A DNA stretch of 64,000 nucleotides from Bernardetia sp963719525 (GCA_963719525.1 CAVRCG010000001.1:620001-684000), one strand, 5' to 3'; shown: positions 1 through 9,002, counted from the stretch's first letter. The notes: generated from the sequence alone by a model not told the origin. Numbers and translations: made by a program.

Positions 1-372
1 CGATTTGCCTTGCTCTACGGCTTCTAAAAAAGCTCTTTTTCCTACATCAGCTCTTTTGCACTCAATAATTACTTCGTCATTTGTGTGTTGATTGTCCGAA
101 AAAATCACAATATCAACATATCGATAACTAGAACCCATTTTTACTTTGCGTTCAAAAGTTATTCTACTAGGTAGATATTTTTTTTCTGTTACCAATTTTA
201 TGTACGCCCACGCTCTAACCTCTTCTTCGGGTTCCCAACGCAAACTCATAGATTGATGAGGATAAAAAACGTACTTGGTAGAACCTATTGTATCGAAGCG
301 AATTAATCCTTCTGAAACACCTTTTTTGAGTATTTCAGAAATTTTGTAGGGGTCTTTTGATTTTGTAGCCAA
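1..372 (-). CDS. HsdR N-terminal-like (HSDR_N_2) nuclease-fold protein, 3' end off the window
   Basis: The reverse strand is open from position 372 to the window edge (124 codons). The translation contains the order typical of the short Bacteroidota 'type I restriction enzyme HsdR N-terminal domain' proteins: SLRWEPEEEVRAWAYIKL, then a PD-(D/E)xK-like core with YRYVDIVIF and VIIECKR. D and ExK in these blocks would be the metal-binding residues. No ATG lies at the front; a TTG at 370-372 followed by Ala-Thr-Lys is the most plausible start, which is a guess. It is usually a stand-alone protein of about 150 residues whose function is not established. No HsdM or HsdS gene is visible. Confidence 0.7.
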   Translation of the reverse strand, partial: MATKSKDPYKISEILKKGVSEGLIRFDTIGSTKYVFYPHQSMSLRWEPEEEVRAWAYIKLVTEKKYLPSRITFERKVKMGSSYRYVDIVIFSDNQHTNDEVIIECKRADVGKRAFLEAVEQGKS

Positions 373-826
373 TTTAATTGAGGAAATTAATGAGATTTTA
401 GGATAAAATAAAATAGGCTTTAAAAGTGCGTTTTTTTTACTAAAAATCCTAACCTAACTTTTATCAAAATGTCATCTTTTGCTATTTTTTTTGGCAAATT
501 TTTGATTTATAGGATTTGTTAAACTAATTTTAAAATTCTCTTCTGTTGTCGGTGTCCTAACCACGGGCATAAGGCTATAAATAAATTCTGGTTTTTACTC
601 CTTTAGGAGTTGCATATTGGTAGCAAAATCTAGGAATCTCTCTATTTATTTACTCCGTAGGAGTTGTATATTGTGGTAGTAACTAAAGAAAAATCCTATC
701 AATATGTAGTTCCTACGGAACAAGAAACAGTTTTTTGTTTTCATTTTTCTACCAATATGAAGTTCCTACGGAACAAAATTACAATAAAAATTTTAGCCTT
801 ACGGACAACAACATTTTTTGACTGTA
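373..826. other. Repeat-rich intergenic region
   Basis: No convincing gene lies in this 454-bp gap. The small plus-strand reading frame starting at 664 runs through repeat sequence and is not credible. The region holds a partial copy of the GTTGTTGGTGTC repeat family near 545-567 and the four-copy 'ACTCCGTAGGAGTT' repeat group at 597-774. Confidence 0.6.
597..774. repeat. Two direct and two inverted copies of a 26-bp palindromic repeat
   Basis: Copies at 597-623 and 652-679 read ACTCC(GT/TT)AGGAGTT followed by gcatattggtag-like sequence. Copies at 696-721 and 749-774 are the inverse, CTA(C)CAATATG(T/A)AGTTCCTACGGAAC. The two halves face each other, so the transcript could fold into a long hairpin. 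The element sits downstream of the convergent flanking genes. Confidence 0.8.
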
Positions 827-1984
827 TCAAAATTCTCTTTCCTTCCATTTTACTTTCTTAGTCTTCAAAAAATATATTGCTACCAAAGCATACAAAAAGG
901 GTTCAGTTATGAAAAAGATAAAAACTGATAAAAGAGTAGATGCAGAAATTTTTAGCTTTAGTTTTACAAAAAACGAGATTATTAGTAAATAATTAATTCC
1001 TAAACTTATAAGAATAAATAAAATTAGATAATTATTTATAGTCAAAATTATTCCTATAAAAAAAATAATTCTGAATAAATAAATAAGTAAAAATCCTCTT
1101 CCAAAAGAATTAGAGAACTGCCACGCACCACTAAACCAACGATGACGCTGCAAAATCCATTCTTTTAAAGTAGGTTCTGGTTCTGTAAAAGCTAGAGAAT
1201 TAGAATTAAAAAGATGAACGAAAAAAGGAGTTTTTAGATGATTTTGAAATGCTTTGAAAAGAGCTACATCTTCGGTTACCGAAAACTCAATATTTTCATA
1301 TCCACCAATTTCTTGATATATATTTCTATCAAAAATGAGATTGTTTCCCATTGCAGTCTGTGGAAAACCTAGTTTTGAGAAAATAGCTAAAACTCCCTGT
1401 CCCAAAATCCAATCTATTGTTTGAAAAACAGAAAGTATTTGTTGTTGGTGTCGCTTCGCTAAAATAGTGGTGGCTTTTATTGTTGGTGTCGCTTCGCTAA
1501 AACACCAACAATGGCACAGATTTAACTTATTAGTAATGGTAGGAATTGTAGTTCCCATTACCATTTTTATTTTTTCGCTTTTGTAATAATTCGTAACTAA
1601 TTCTGTTAGCCAATCTTTGTTTACAAGTATATCTGCATCAAGCAAAATAATTGTTTCTCCTTTAGAATGATTAATAAGTTGATGAATAACATTTGCTTTG
1701 CCTTTCAGATTATTTTGATTTATTAAATTATAATTATTCTCTTCAATTTTGAAGTATTTGTAATTTAAACATTCATTACTATTTACAAATTTTTTTATAA
1801 TTTCTGCACTTTTATCTTTTGTATTTTTATCATTATCATCTCCTAAAAGAATTTCTATTTCAAAATTGTCTTTGTTTTCCTCTTTTTTGTAAAACTCGTT
1901 TATAGATTTTTTTAGATTTTGCAAACACGATAGAATTACTTTTTCTTCATTTCGGACGGCAATTAGAATACTTATTTTTTTCAT
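827..1984 (-). CDS. Family 2 glycosyltransferase with C-terminal membrane segments
   Basis: The 385-residue protein opens with a GT-A fold: SILIAVRNEEKVI at residues 5-17, the DxD-type ILLDADILVNKDWL near residue 120, a TED motif in SVTEDVALF, and QRHRWFSGAW, the acceptor-site QxxRW. Three or four hydrophobic segments follow from about residue 290 to 375. It therefore probably transfers a sugar from a nucleotide donor onto a lipid-linked or extracellular acceptor at the inner membrane. Between NKLN and LSVFQTIDW there is an extra, Cys/His/Thr-rich stretch of about 30 residues encoded by two copies of a dispersed palindromic repeat. The gene lies about 60 bp downstream of aat and in the same direction. 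Confidence 0.85.
   Translation of the reverse strand: MKKISILIAVRNEEKVILSCLQNLKKSINEFYKKEENKDNFEIEILLGDDNDKNTKDKSAEIIKKFVNSNECLNYKYFKIEENNYNLINQNNLKGKANVIHQLINHSKGETIILLDADILVNKDWLTELVTNYYKSEKIKMVMGTTIPTITNKLNLCHCWCFSEATPTIKATTILAKRHQQQILSVFQTIDWILGQGVLAIFSKLGFPQTAMGNNLIFDRNIYQEIGGYENIEFSVTEDVALFKAFQNHLKTPFFVHLFNSNSLAFTEPEPTLKEWILQRHRWFSGAWQFSNSFGRGFLLIYLFRIIFFIGIILTINNYLILFILISLGINYLLIISFFVKLKLKISASTLLSVFIFFITEPFLYALVAIYFLKTKKVKWKEREF
1441..1514. repeat. Two copies of the GTTGTTGGTGTCGC palindromic repeat inside a coding region
   Basis: A partial copy (1441-1464) and a full copy (1480-1514) of the repeat also found at 10036, 19509 and 19576 lie inside the glycosyltransferase gene. The full unit is a palindrome, GTTGTTGGTG ... 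CACCAACAAC, with a TCGCTTCGCTAAAA centre. Both copies keep the reading frame open. Confidence 0.85.
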
Positions 1985-1999
1985 TACTTGCCTATTTTC

Positions 2000-2048
2000 A
2001 TAGACTAAAGTCTATGGTACATTTTTCACACGCTAAAGCGTATGCTAC
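2000..2048. repeat. Double-hairpin dispersed repeat at the aat stop codon
   Basis: Two small palindromes, TAGACTAAAGTCTA and ACGCTAAAGCGT, are separated by TGGTACATTTTTCAC. A related copy is at 17404-17454. On the minus strand the unit begins at the TAG stop of aat, so it supplies the stop codon and may act as a transcript-end structure. Confidence 0.75.
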
Positions 2049-2755
2049 AAAATAAAATCAACCGAATCATTAAAACTCTTTTCAAAACTTTCTTTATCAA
2101 ACTCTTTTTCTTTTCCTTTTTCCAATCTTGCGATAAATTCTTTTCTGGTTATCATATCAGCTCCAAACCTCGCCAAATGTTCGGTATAAACTTGACAATC
2201 AATCATTTCGAAATTATTTGCTAATAGATTTTTTACTAGCACTACAAAACCAACTTTTGAAGCATTATCTTCTGACGCAAACATAGATTCTCCAAAAAAA
2301 CACTTTCCTACAATTTCGCCATACAATCCTCCTACTAATTTGTCTTCTTTCCAAACTTCCACCGAATGAGAAAAACCTTCGTAATGAAGATTAATAAAAG
2401 CCTGTTGCATCTCTGTAGTAATCCAAGTTCCATGTTGATTAGGACGATTATCTACTTTACAATTTTGTATCACTCTTTCAAAAGCTGTATTAAAGGTAAC
2501 CCTAAATTCTTGTTTTCTCAAAATTGGTCTAAGACTTTTAGAAAACTTAAAATTTTCTGGTAAAATAACAAAACGAGGATTAGGCGACCACCATAAAATT
2601 GGACTATAATCTGAATACCAAGGAAAAATTCCATTATTATACGCTTTCTTAATTCGCTCTTCTGACAAATCTCCACCGACTGCCAAAAGTCCGTCGTCGT
2701 CTGCATACTGAACAGGAGGAAAATCTAAGGTTTTTGGATTAAGACGATACGCCAT
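2045..2755 (-). CDS. aat: Leucyl/phenylalanyl-tRNA--protein transferase
   Basis: This enzyme attaches Leu or Phe from charged tRNA to proteins with N-terminal Arg or Lys, marking them for ClpAP through the N-degron pathway in the cytoplasm. The 236-residue protein has the family's length and blocks: FPPVQYADDDGLLAVGGDLS at the N terminus, NGIFPWYS, WWSPNPR, the HGTWIT segment, SVEVW..LVGGLYG, and the C-terminal GKCFFGESMFA followed by a DCQVYTEHLARFGA block. The start at 2755 fits the usual short N terminus. The stop codon is contributed by a dispersed repeat. Confidence 0.95.
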   Translation of the reverse strand: MAYRLNPKTLDFPPVQYADDDGLLAVGGDLSEERIKKAYNNGIFPWYSDYSPILWWSPNPRFVILPENFKFSKSLRPILRKQEFRVTFNTAFERVIQNCKVDNRPNQHGTWITTEMQQAFINLHYEGFSHSVEVWKEDKLVGGLYGEIVGKCFFGESMFASEDNASKVGFVVLVKNLLANNFEMIDCQVYTEHLARFGADMITRKEFIARLEKGKEKEFDKESFEKSFNDSVDFIL

Positions 2756-2954
2756 AGAATGGGAAATACTAGGAAATGGGAATTAGGAAATGGGAAATGA
2801 AGCAATGAAAAAACGAATTTCAAAAGTAAATACAAAGAATAAATTTAGAAGTCAGAATTTAGAAGTAAATACCAAAGTATGAAATTAATAATTAATTATT
2901 TGGAATACTATTTTTTGTTGAACAAAACAGGAATTACTGAATTGATTAAAAGAA

Positions 2955-2989
2955 AAAAGTCTTACAAAAACGAGCTTTGTAAGACTTTT
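2955..2989 (-). terminator. Intrinsic terminator downstream of the SGNH hydrolase gene
   Basis: A perfect 14-bp stem (2955-2968 with 2976-2989) with a 7-base loop and an A/T-rich base lies about 60 bp past the 3' end of the SGNH gene. It can work in both directions. Confidence 0.8.
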
Positions 2990-3049
2990 AAAGGACTAAT
3001 TCAATAATTATTTCTTAGGTAATCATTTGAATTAACTAGTACTAATTAA

Positions 3050-4597
3050 TTATGGAAATGTTATACCTTTGTAATCATTTACATTAATCCAAGAAAGTTT
3101 AGCATCGTACTTCGTATTAATTGATCTAATAAACTCATTTGCTGCAAGGGCATAACCACGCTGCGTAAGGTGAACACCGTCTAAGCTAAACGCACCACCT
3201 AAAACAAATTGTGTGTTGTATCCTACGCCTTGGTATGTATAACCTGATTTTACCTTATTAAAGAAATCAAACATATCTACATAAGCATACTTTGAACCTG
3301 CAGCAGTCTTGATAACTTCATTATATTCCACAATTGCTGCTTTTATTTTCTCTTGTTCGCTTGGATCAAGTACGTATGCTCCTGTAAGTATTGGAGCATT
3401 TCCTGCTTTAACCTGCTCTTCTAAAAAGTCACGAGCAGTTAATAAAATCAAATCGTTTTCGGTAGCAGCACGCAATCCTGTAGGGTTAGTAGGAGGATTA
3501 GGAGCATCTTGTATAAGAAAAGGATTGTTATCACTTTTCTCTACTTTAGGAAGTGCAGCAACAACTTGATTTAAGTATTTATCTGTTTCTGCATCTACTA
3601 AGGCTTGTCCCTCTGGAGATGCAATAATACCAGAAGCTATTGCTTCTGCTTCTGCTTCAGATTTGCCCTCCTCAATTTGTTTTGCTTTAATACCAGCTTT
3701 TACATTAATTTCTACGCCTACTCTAAAAGCAGCACGATTACTTCTAACTCTAGCTTCAATACCTCCATTAAGTAAATTAGCTTGTTCTTCACTTGTTATA
3801 GGAAAAACGTTATAAGCAGTAGCATTGAAGAAAGGAATAGCTAAAATATCTGGAATATTAGCAATAGCACCACCACTAGCACCACTTAAACCTGCTACTA
3901 TTCCATTAATAGAACCTTCAAAAGTAGCTCTAGGAGTTATTGGGTCTGTTCCTTGGTCTCCCCCAGCAAGTGCATAGCCTAAAACATCGTTATTTCCAAT
4001 CCACAATGTAAAAAAAGTAGGATTTTGCGCTGCTGCATCAGCCACTACAGTAGTTGTAGGAGCAGTAGCAAAGCGAGTGAAAAAAGGATTTGCTGATAAA
4101 GGTAGATTAGCTGGATTTCCGTAACCATCAAAAAGTAAATGAAAAGACTTTGCACCAGGTACACCTAAATTTTGGTAGGGTCAAGCAGCACCTATAGGAG
4201 TAAGCAAATCAGCTGGGTTTGCTGCTTGTTTTACACGAGACGGTAATGGAAATCCAGTAGCAGTTAGTTCTAAGCGAGGAACGAATACTCCATTTACGAT
4301 TCCTACACCATTGCCTTCTGGCATAAGAGGCGTTTTGAACTCATTAACAATTCCTCCTGCTTCTTTCATACTCATAGCGAGCATACTAGGATACGAATTG
4401 ATTTGTCCTTCACGATAAAGTGCTCCATCAGCATATCCTGATGTAAGAGAATTTCCTAGAGCTACGTAAGTCGTAAAATCTGCGCTACCACTTGTTGGAG
4501 TAGGCGTTTCAATTTCTGGCTGACACGCAAAAAGACCTATCGTAGCAAGCATTGCTACACCAGTCCAGCGTGAAAAAAGTTTTTTGTATAATTTCAT
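3050..4597 (-). pseudogene. SGNH/GDSL hydrolase lipoprotein interrupted by one in-frame TGA
   Basis: Reading from 4597, a lipoprotein signal (ATIGLFACQ, lipobox Cys) is followed by the GDSL-like block TTYVALGNSLTSGY, which holds the nucleophile Ser. The frame meets TGA at 4181-4183, then stays open in the same frame (PYQNLGVPGAKSFHL, later LWIGNNDVLG with the oxyanion Asn, and DGVHLTQRGYALAANEF with the catalytic Asp/His) to 3050. Only the single TGA breaks a complete 515-codon gene. The position precedes PYQNLGVPG, where a glycine (GGA) would be natural. It lies just downstream of a FadL-like porin gene, a common Bacteroidota pairing suggesting uptake or hydrolysis of lipidic substrates. Sequencing error, a fresh mutation or readthrough are all possible. 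Confidence 0.85.
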
Positions 4598-4739
4598 AAT
4601 AAATATATGCTGTTTTTTGTATAATTTTTTACTTAAAATAGAATTTTTATCAACAAATAGAAGTTATAATTATGTATACCAATTTGGCAAATAATAGTTT
4701 TGCAATTACAAATATACGTAATAAAAACATAATTAGTTG

Positions 4740-6038
4740 TTATTCAGATGTTCCAGAAGATTTGGACGCTCCAAATTTGTAAGAAAGTCCGAAACCAAAT
4801 ACATTAGCACCTGCTTCGAAAGTTCCGTCAATTCCACCTGTGTCTGGTGCAGCTACATTTTCACGTTCTGCTTTATCTACTAATAAATAATGAACATCAA
4901 TAGTAAAACGTTCTCCTATTGTATATCCAAGACCTAATGTATAACCGAGTGTGTTTGCATCCGGGGTTTCTGGTGTAATATAACCATCTTTTACTGCTGT
5001 TTGGTCATAATAAATACCACCACGCAAAGCAAGGGATTCAGTAGCCATATATTCTGCACCTATTTTGAAGACAGAAGAATTCTCATATTGACGCTGTGAA
5101 ACAGTTTCAGTTGAGCCTAAAACAGGCTCATTATATTCAAATTTCAATTCTTTATATTCTGACCAACCTGTTACATTCCATTCTAAAGCAAGTTGAAGTT
5201 TGTCCATTGGCTTAATACCAACTCCTACTGAAAATACAGAAGGTAATGGTAATGTAGAATTAAATGTAGTAGCTAAGAAACGAGATTGTACTAAAGGCAA
5301 ATCTGGAACTGTAAAATTAGCTTCTCCGTCTTCTACTGTCAAATCAATTTTAGAACGGTAATTTACTCCTACAGAGAATTTTTCGTTCACTTCATAGTAA
5401 GCTCCAAGATTAAAACCAATTGCAGGGGTTGCACTTCCTTTTAGAAGGACATTACTATCTCCACCAGTTTGAGTCAAGGGAACATTACGCTCCAAAGAAA
5501 CCGAACCGAAAGCGATATCAAGACCAGCACCAATTCCAAATTTTTCAGATATTTTGTAACTTACCGTAGGCTGGACTACTATTGCAGCCAGACTAAGCTC
5601 GTTGAGAGAGTAACGACCCGACCATTGATCTCCCCACGTTACAGTAGAACCGAAAGGAGTAACAACACCTAAACCTACATTAAGTCTGTCATTTATTTTT
5701 ACGATACCATACGCAAAGAAAGGAGTAGAAAGAGGCGAATTTGTTTCTTCTGTTGCTATACCGTTTGTCCTTAAATACTGAACACTAGAACTTACAAAGT
5801 TTGCGCCTAGCATAATTGAGCTACTTTCTTCCATTGCCATTGCCCCAGGATTAAAGAACAAACTTGGTGCGCCAGAGCGAAAACCTACGGCACAGTTGCC
5901 CATTGCAGTAACTCGGCTACCTTGCAAAACTACTTGATACCCACTTGCCATAACAGTTGAGCTTGAAAGGAGTACACCTGCACTTAACAAACCTGCTCCT
6001 ATTAGGCTTGTAGTTGCTTTTTTGATAATTTTTTTCAT
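4740..6038 (-). CDS. OmpP1/FadL-family outer-membrane transporter
   Basis: The 432-residue protein has a Sec signal peptide ending near VMASGYQ. The start of the mature protein (GYQVVLQGSRVTAMGNCAVG ... SLFFNPGAMA) is the hallmark of the FadL/TodX family, whose 14-strand barrels carry hydrophobic substrates across the outer membrane. The remainder alternates short amphipathic strands (YSLNELSLAAIVVQPTVSYK, LQLALEWNVTGWSEY) and ends GFGLSYKFG, a barrel-closing strand. It is 142 bp upstream of the SGNH hydrolase gene in the same direction, so the two are probably co-transcribed. The substrate is not predictable. Confidence 0.9.
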   Translation of the reverse strand: MKKIIKKATTSLIGAGLLSAGVLLSSSTVMASGYQVVLQGSRVTAMGNCAVGFRSGAPSLFFNPGAMAMEESSSIMLGANFVSSSVQYLRTNGIATEETNSPLSTPFFAYGIVKINDRLNVGLGVVTPFGSTVTWGDQWSGRYSLNELSLAAIVVQPTVSYKISEKFGIGAGLDIAFGSVSLERNVPLTQTGGDSNVLLKGSATPAIGFNLGAYYEVNEKFSVGVNYRSKIDLTVEDGEANFTVPDLPLVQSRFLATTFNSTLPLPSVFSVGVGIKPMDKLQLALEWNVTGWSEYKELKFEYNEPVLGSTETVSQRQYENSSVFKIGAEYMATESLALRGGIYYDQTAVKDGYITPETPDANTLGYTLGLGYTIGERFTIDVHYLLVDKAERENVAAPDTGGIDGTFEAGANVFGFGLSYKFGASKSSGTSE

Positions 6039-6349
6039 AAAATGTTCACTATTTGTGTGTGAATAATTGATTAATGAATTTTTGATTTTTGATATATTTA
6101 ATAATAAAGCAAAAGAATGTTTTTTTCGGAAGTTATCAAAATTTAATTTAATATTTTTTACAAATTTGATAAAAATAAAATGAATTTCTGTGAAAATCCT
6201 AAATTATCTTGCTTATTTTTACTGAAAAGGTATAAAAAATTCGGCTAACATACTAATTTACCAAATAAATTTAGTTATTATTTTTTGAAAAGGTAAAAGA
6301 TAGTTCTTAAATGTCGTTAAAATACTATAACCTAGACAGTTGAAAACTT
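6039..6349. other. Intergenic, no feature recognised
   Basis: This AT-rich spacer between the FadL-like gene and speDE presumably holds the porin gene's promoter. I see no reading frame, strong hairpin or repeat. Confidence 0.5.
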
Positions 6350-7714
6350 TCAACTACTTAATAATATCTTTTTGATAAAATTGGGAAGACAAAAAGCTGC
6401 TTGATGAATTTCTTGATTGTAATAAAATAATTCTTTATCAAAAATAGTCTTTTCTACTTCGTTTTTTAATTGATTATTTTTTGTGAAAATTTCTTGATTT
6501 TTAGCTGCACACGCAAAACCCCACATTCCAGTAGGAAGAGAAGCCACCGAACTCAAATAAGGCAACACCGTTTTGTTACTAGTTGTATTATTCGAATCAA
6601 ACAAAAACACTTCTTTCAAGGAATTGATAATACTAACAAAACGCTCTTGATGCCAGCGAGGTGCATCGCATTGAGTAGCCAAAATTCCATTGTTATCTAA
6701 TATATTGTATAATTTTTGAAAAAATGTTTTATCTAAAATAGGTTCTTGTGTAGTATCGGCTGCATCTACAAGTATTATATCAAATTTTTCATCTGGATTT
6801 TGATTTAAGAAATCATTCGCTTCTACAAAAATAATCTCTAGTTTTGGATTTTCTAAAGCACTTCCAAGACTTTCAAAATTTTCTTTTGCAGCTTCTGTAA
6901 CCATTTTGTCTTGCTCAATCATAATTACTTTTTCTACACAATCATAACGCAACACTTCCCTTGCCGTTCCTCCATCTCCACCTCCAATAATTAATACTTT
7001 TTTAGAATTTAATTTGGAAGAATGGTAATTAGTGTAAAACGTAAAAGCAGGGTGAACCAGCATTTCGTGATACGCAGCTTCATCTTTTTCGGTAGCGACC
7101 ACCAAACCATCTAAAACTAAAGCTTTTCCGAAGGCAAACGTATCAAATACTTCTACTTTCTGAAACTCACTTTGTTTTTTGAATAATAAATCGCCTTTGT
7201 GTTTGAGTGATAAAGCTAGATTTTCATCTCGCTCTGTAAACCAAATTTCTTTACTTATTTTGTTTAGTTCTTGATTTTCTTCATTGAAAATAGGCTTTTC
7301 GTTTTGCTTGATTTTATCACGATTTTGGGCAAGTGAAGAAGGTTTGTAATCATTTTTTTTCAAAAGTTCTAGCTGTCCTCTTCTCATTTCGATGGTTGAG
7401 CCGTGGCTTGCTTCAAAGGCTTCTTTCAAAACGTTGTAACACTTCCAAGGATCTGTACTTTCGCCACAGGTAAATAAATCAATTGAAGCAAAACCCCATT
7501 CTGGCCACGTATGAATGGCTAAATGGCTCTCTTCAATAACCACAACACCAGAAACTCCATAAGGAGAAAAATGATGAAAGGTAAGATTAATAATCGTTGC
7601 TCCTGCTTGCTGTGCTGCATTTTGCATAGCGTTTTGTACATACGTTACATCGTCTAAAAACGAGGGTTTGCAGTCGTAAAGTTCGACAATGACGTGTCTT
7701 CCTAGTGCGTTCAA
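6350..7714 (-). CDS. speDE: Fused S-adenosylmethionine decarboxylase / spermidine synthase
   Basis: Residues 1-120 are a prokaryotic class 1b AdoMet decarboxylase: GRHVIVELYDC at the front, EESHLAIHTWPE with Ser63 as the residue that self-cleaves to the pyruvoyl cofactor, and FTCGES with Cys83 as the proton donor. After a linker of about 40 residues, residues 160-454 form a spermidine synthase: EIWFTERDE, KSEFQKVEVFDT-like block, DEAAYHEMLVHPAF, the nucleotide loop VLIIGGGDGGTAREVLRY, and ILVDAADTTQEP with the catalytic Asp. One polypeptide would thus make decarboxylated AdoMet and transfer its aminopropyl group to putrescine. It ends in TGA, a true stop in this genome. Confidence 0.93.
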   Translation of the reverse strand: MNALGRHVIVELYDCKPSFLDDVTYVQNAMQNAAQQAGATIINLTFHHFSPYGVSGVVVIEESHLAIHTWPEWGFASIDLFTCGESTDPWKCYNVLKEAFEASHGSTIEMRRGQLELLKKNDYKPSSLAQNRDKIKQNEKPIFNEENQELNKISKEIWFTERDENLALSLKHKGDLLFKKQSEFQKVEVFDTFAFGKALVLDGLVVATEKDEAAYHEMLVHPAFTFYTNYHSSKLNSKKVLIIGGGDGGTAREVLRYDCVEKVIMIEQDKMVTEAAKENFESLGSALENPKLEIIFVEANDFLNQNPDEKFDIILVDAADTTQEPILDKTFFQKLYNILDNNGILATQCDAPRWHQERFVSIINSLKEVFLFDSNNTTSNKTVLPYLSSVASLPTGMWGFACAAKNQEIFTKNNQLKNEVEKTIFDKELFYYNQEIHQAAFCLPNFIKKILLSS

Positions 7715-7795
7715 AGGCTTTTTTTGTTTGTTGGAAATTGTAGAATAAAAACTCTAAGATTCTTACAAATGATATAGAAAAATTTATTACAAACT

Positions 7796-8938
7796 TTACT
7801 CTTTATCTTCTATCAACTTTTTCAATTCATCTTTGCTTGGTAGAATTGTTTTGTACTTGCTGGCAAAAATTTGTTCGTTATCTTCTGGTAGCGTAATTTC
7901 TACAAGCGTATCATTTTTGTCTTGACAAAGAATAATTCCTATTGTTTTGTTTTCTTCGTCAAGTTTGATAAATCTATCATAATAATTGACATACATTTGG
8001 ATTTGTCCAATATCTTGGTGCTTTAGCTCTCCTATTTTTAAATCAATAAGCACGAAACATTTTAACAAACGATTATAGAAGACCAAATCAATTTTGAAGT
8101 GTTTCTCATCAAAAGAAATTCGTTTTTGACGAGCTACAAAAGTAAATCCTTTTCCTAGTTCTAATAAAAAATGTTCTAGTTTGTCAATAAGTTCTTGTTC
8201 TAAATCCGATTCAGAATAGTTTTTTTGTTCTGGCAAACCAATAAATTCCAAAATATAAGGATCTTTGAGCGCATCGGAAGGTTTGGATATAAGTTGTCCT
8301 TTTTTTGATAATTCCTTTATTTGGTCTTTATCTCTACTCAAAGCTAAACGCTGATAAAGAGCAGAATCAACTTGCCGTTGTAATTCTTTGAGTGTCCAAA
8401 AATTCTGAATAGCTTCTATTTCATAAAAACCTCTTTCGTTTTGGTCTTCTATTCTAATGAGTTTGAGATAATGCGACCAGCTTAACTTAAAAACGGGTCT
8501 AAAATTAGATTTAGATTTAGATTTAGAATCTAAAATTTTAGTAGTGTTCTCTTCTTCATTTTCTCTTTTATTCAATTTCCGAGAAACGTTCTCGGAAATT
8601 GAATTCTTAGTTGGAAAGTTAGTTTTAGAATAAGCAACATAAAATTTACGCATATTTTCCAGATTATCCACAGAAAAACCCTTTCCAAAACTCTTAGCTA
8701 ATTTTTCAGACAAATTTTTCAAAACTTCCTTTCCATATTCTGCTCTTTTTTCTCCTTCCTGTTCAAAATTGACAATCATTTTTCCCAACTCAAAATAAGT
8801 GTAAACCATAGTTTGATTGACACTTTTTATGAGTGATCTTTTAGAGCTAGAAATCAAACTTTCTACTTGCATATACAACTCTTCTTTGGCTTCTTCCTTT
8901 ATTTGCTCTTTGTCTGAATCTGATTTTTTAGGCTTCAT
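7796..8938 (-). CDS. DUF1016/YhcG-family PD-(D/E)xK nuclease
   Basis: The 380-residue protein has the N-terminal DUF1016 helical domain (QVESLISSSKRSLIKSVNQT, YFELGKMIV, GKGFSVDNLENMRKFY). The C-terminal PDDEXK domain includes FVARQKRISFDEKHFKIDL, NRLLKCFVLIDLKIGELKHQDIGQIQMYVNYY and GIILC. The VLIDLK segment carries the catalytic D..xK residues. Related YhcG proteins occur near restriction and defence genes, but the role is not proven. A variable, charged insertion at residues 112-145, between the two halves, contains a 16-bp perfect DNA palindrome. Confidence 0.85.
   Translation of the reverse strand: MKPKKSDSDKEQIKEEAKEELYMQVESLISSSKRSLIKSVNQTMVYTYFELGKMIVNFEQEGEKRAEYGKEVLKNLSEKLAKSFGKGFSVDNLENMRKFYVAYSKTNFPTKNSISENVSRKLNKRENEEENTTKILDSKSKSKSNFRPVFKLSWSHYLKLIRIEDQNERGFYEIEAIQNFWTLKELQRQVDSALYQRLALSRDKDQIKELSKKGQLISKPSDALKDPYILEFIGLPEQKNYSESDLEQELIDKLEHFLLELGKGFTFVARQKRISFDEKHFKIDLVFYNRLLKCFVLIDLKIGELKHQDIGQIQMYVNYYDRFIKLDEENKTIGIILCQDKNDTLVEITLPEDNEQIFASKYKTILPSKDELKKLIEDKE
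8570..8604. repeat. 16-bp perfect inverted repeat inside the YhcG-like gene
   Basis: Arms at 8570-8585 (ATTCAATTTCCGAGAA) and 8589-8604 are perfect complements with the 3-base spacer ACG. The palindrome encodes NSISENVSRKL-type residues in the linker between the two domains. Confidence 0.85.
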
Positions 8939-9002
8939 AATTTACAAAATAAGTTTCTTCTAATTTAGTACTTTTCATTTCCTAATTTCCCATTCCCTAA
9001 AA

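Noticed and set aside
664..861. Small plus-strand reading frame
   Set aside because: It runs through the inverted repeat cluster and has no coding character.
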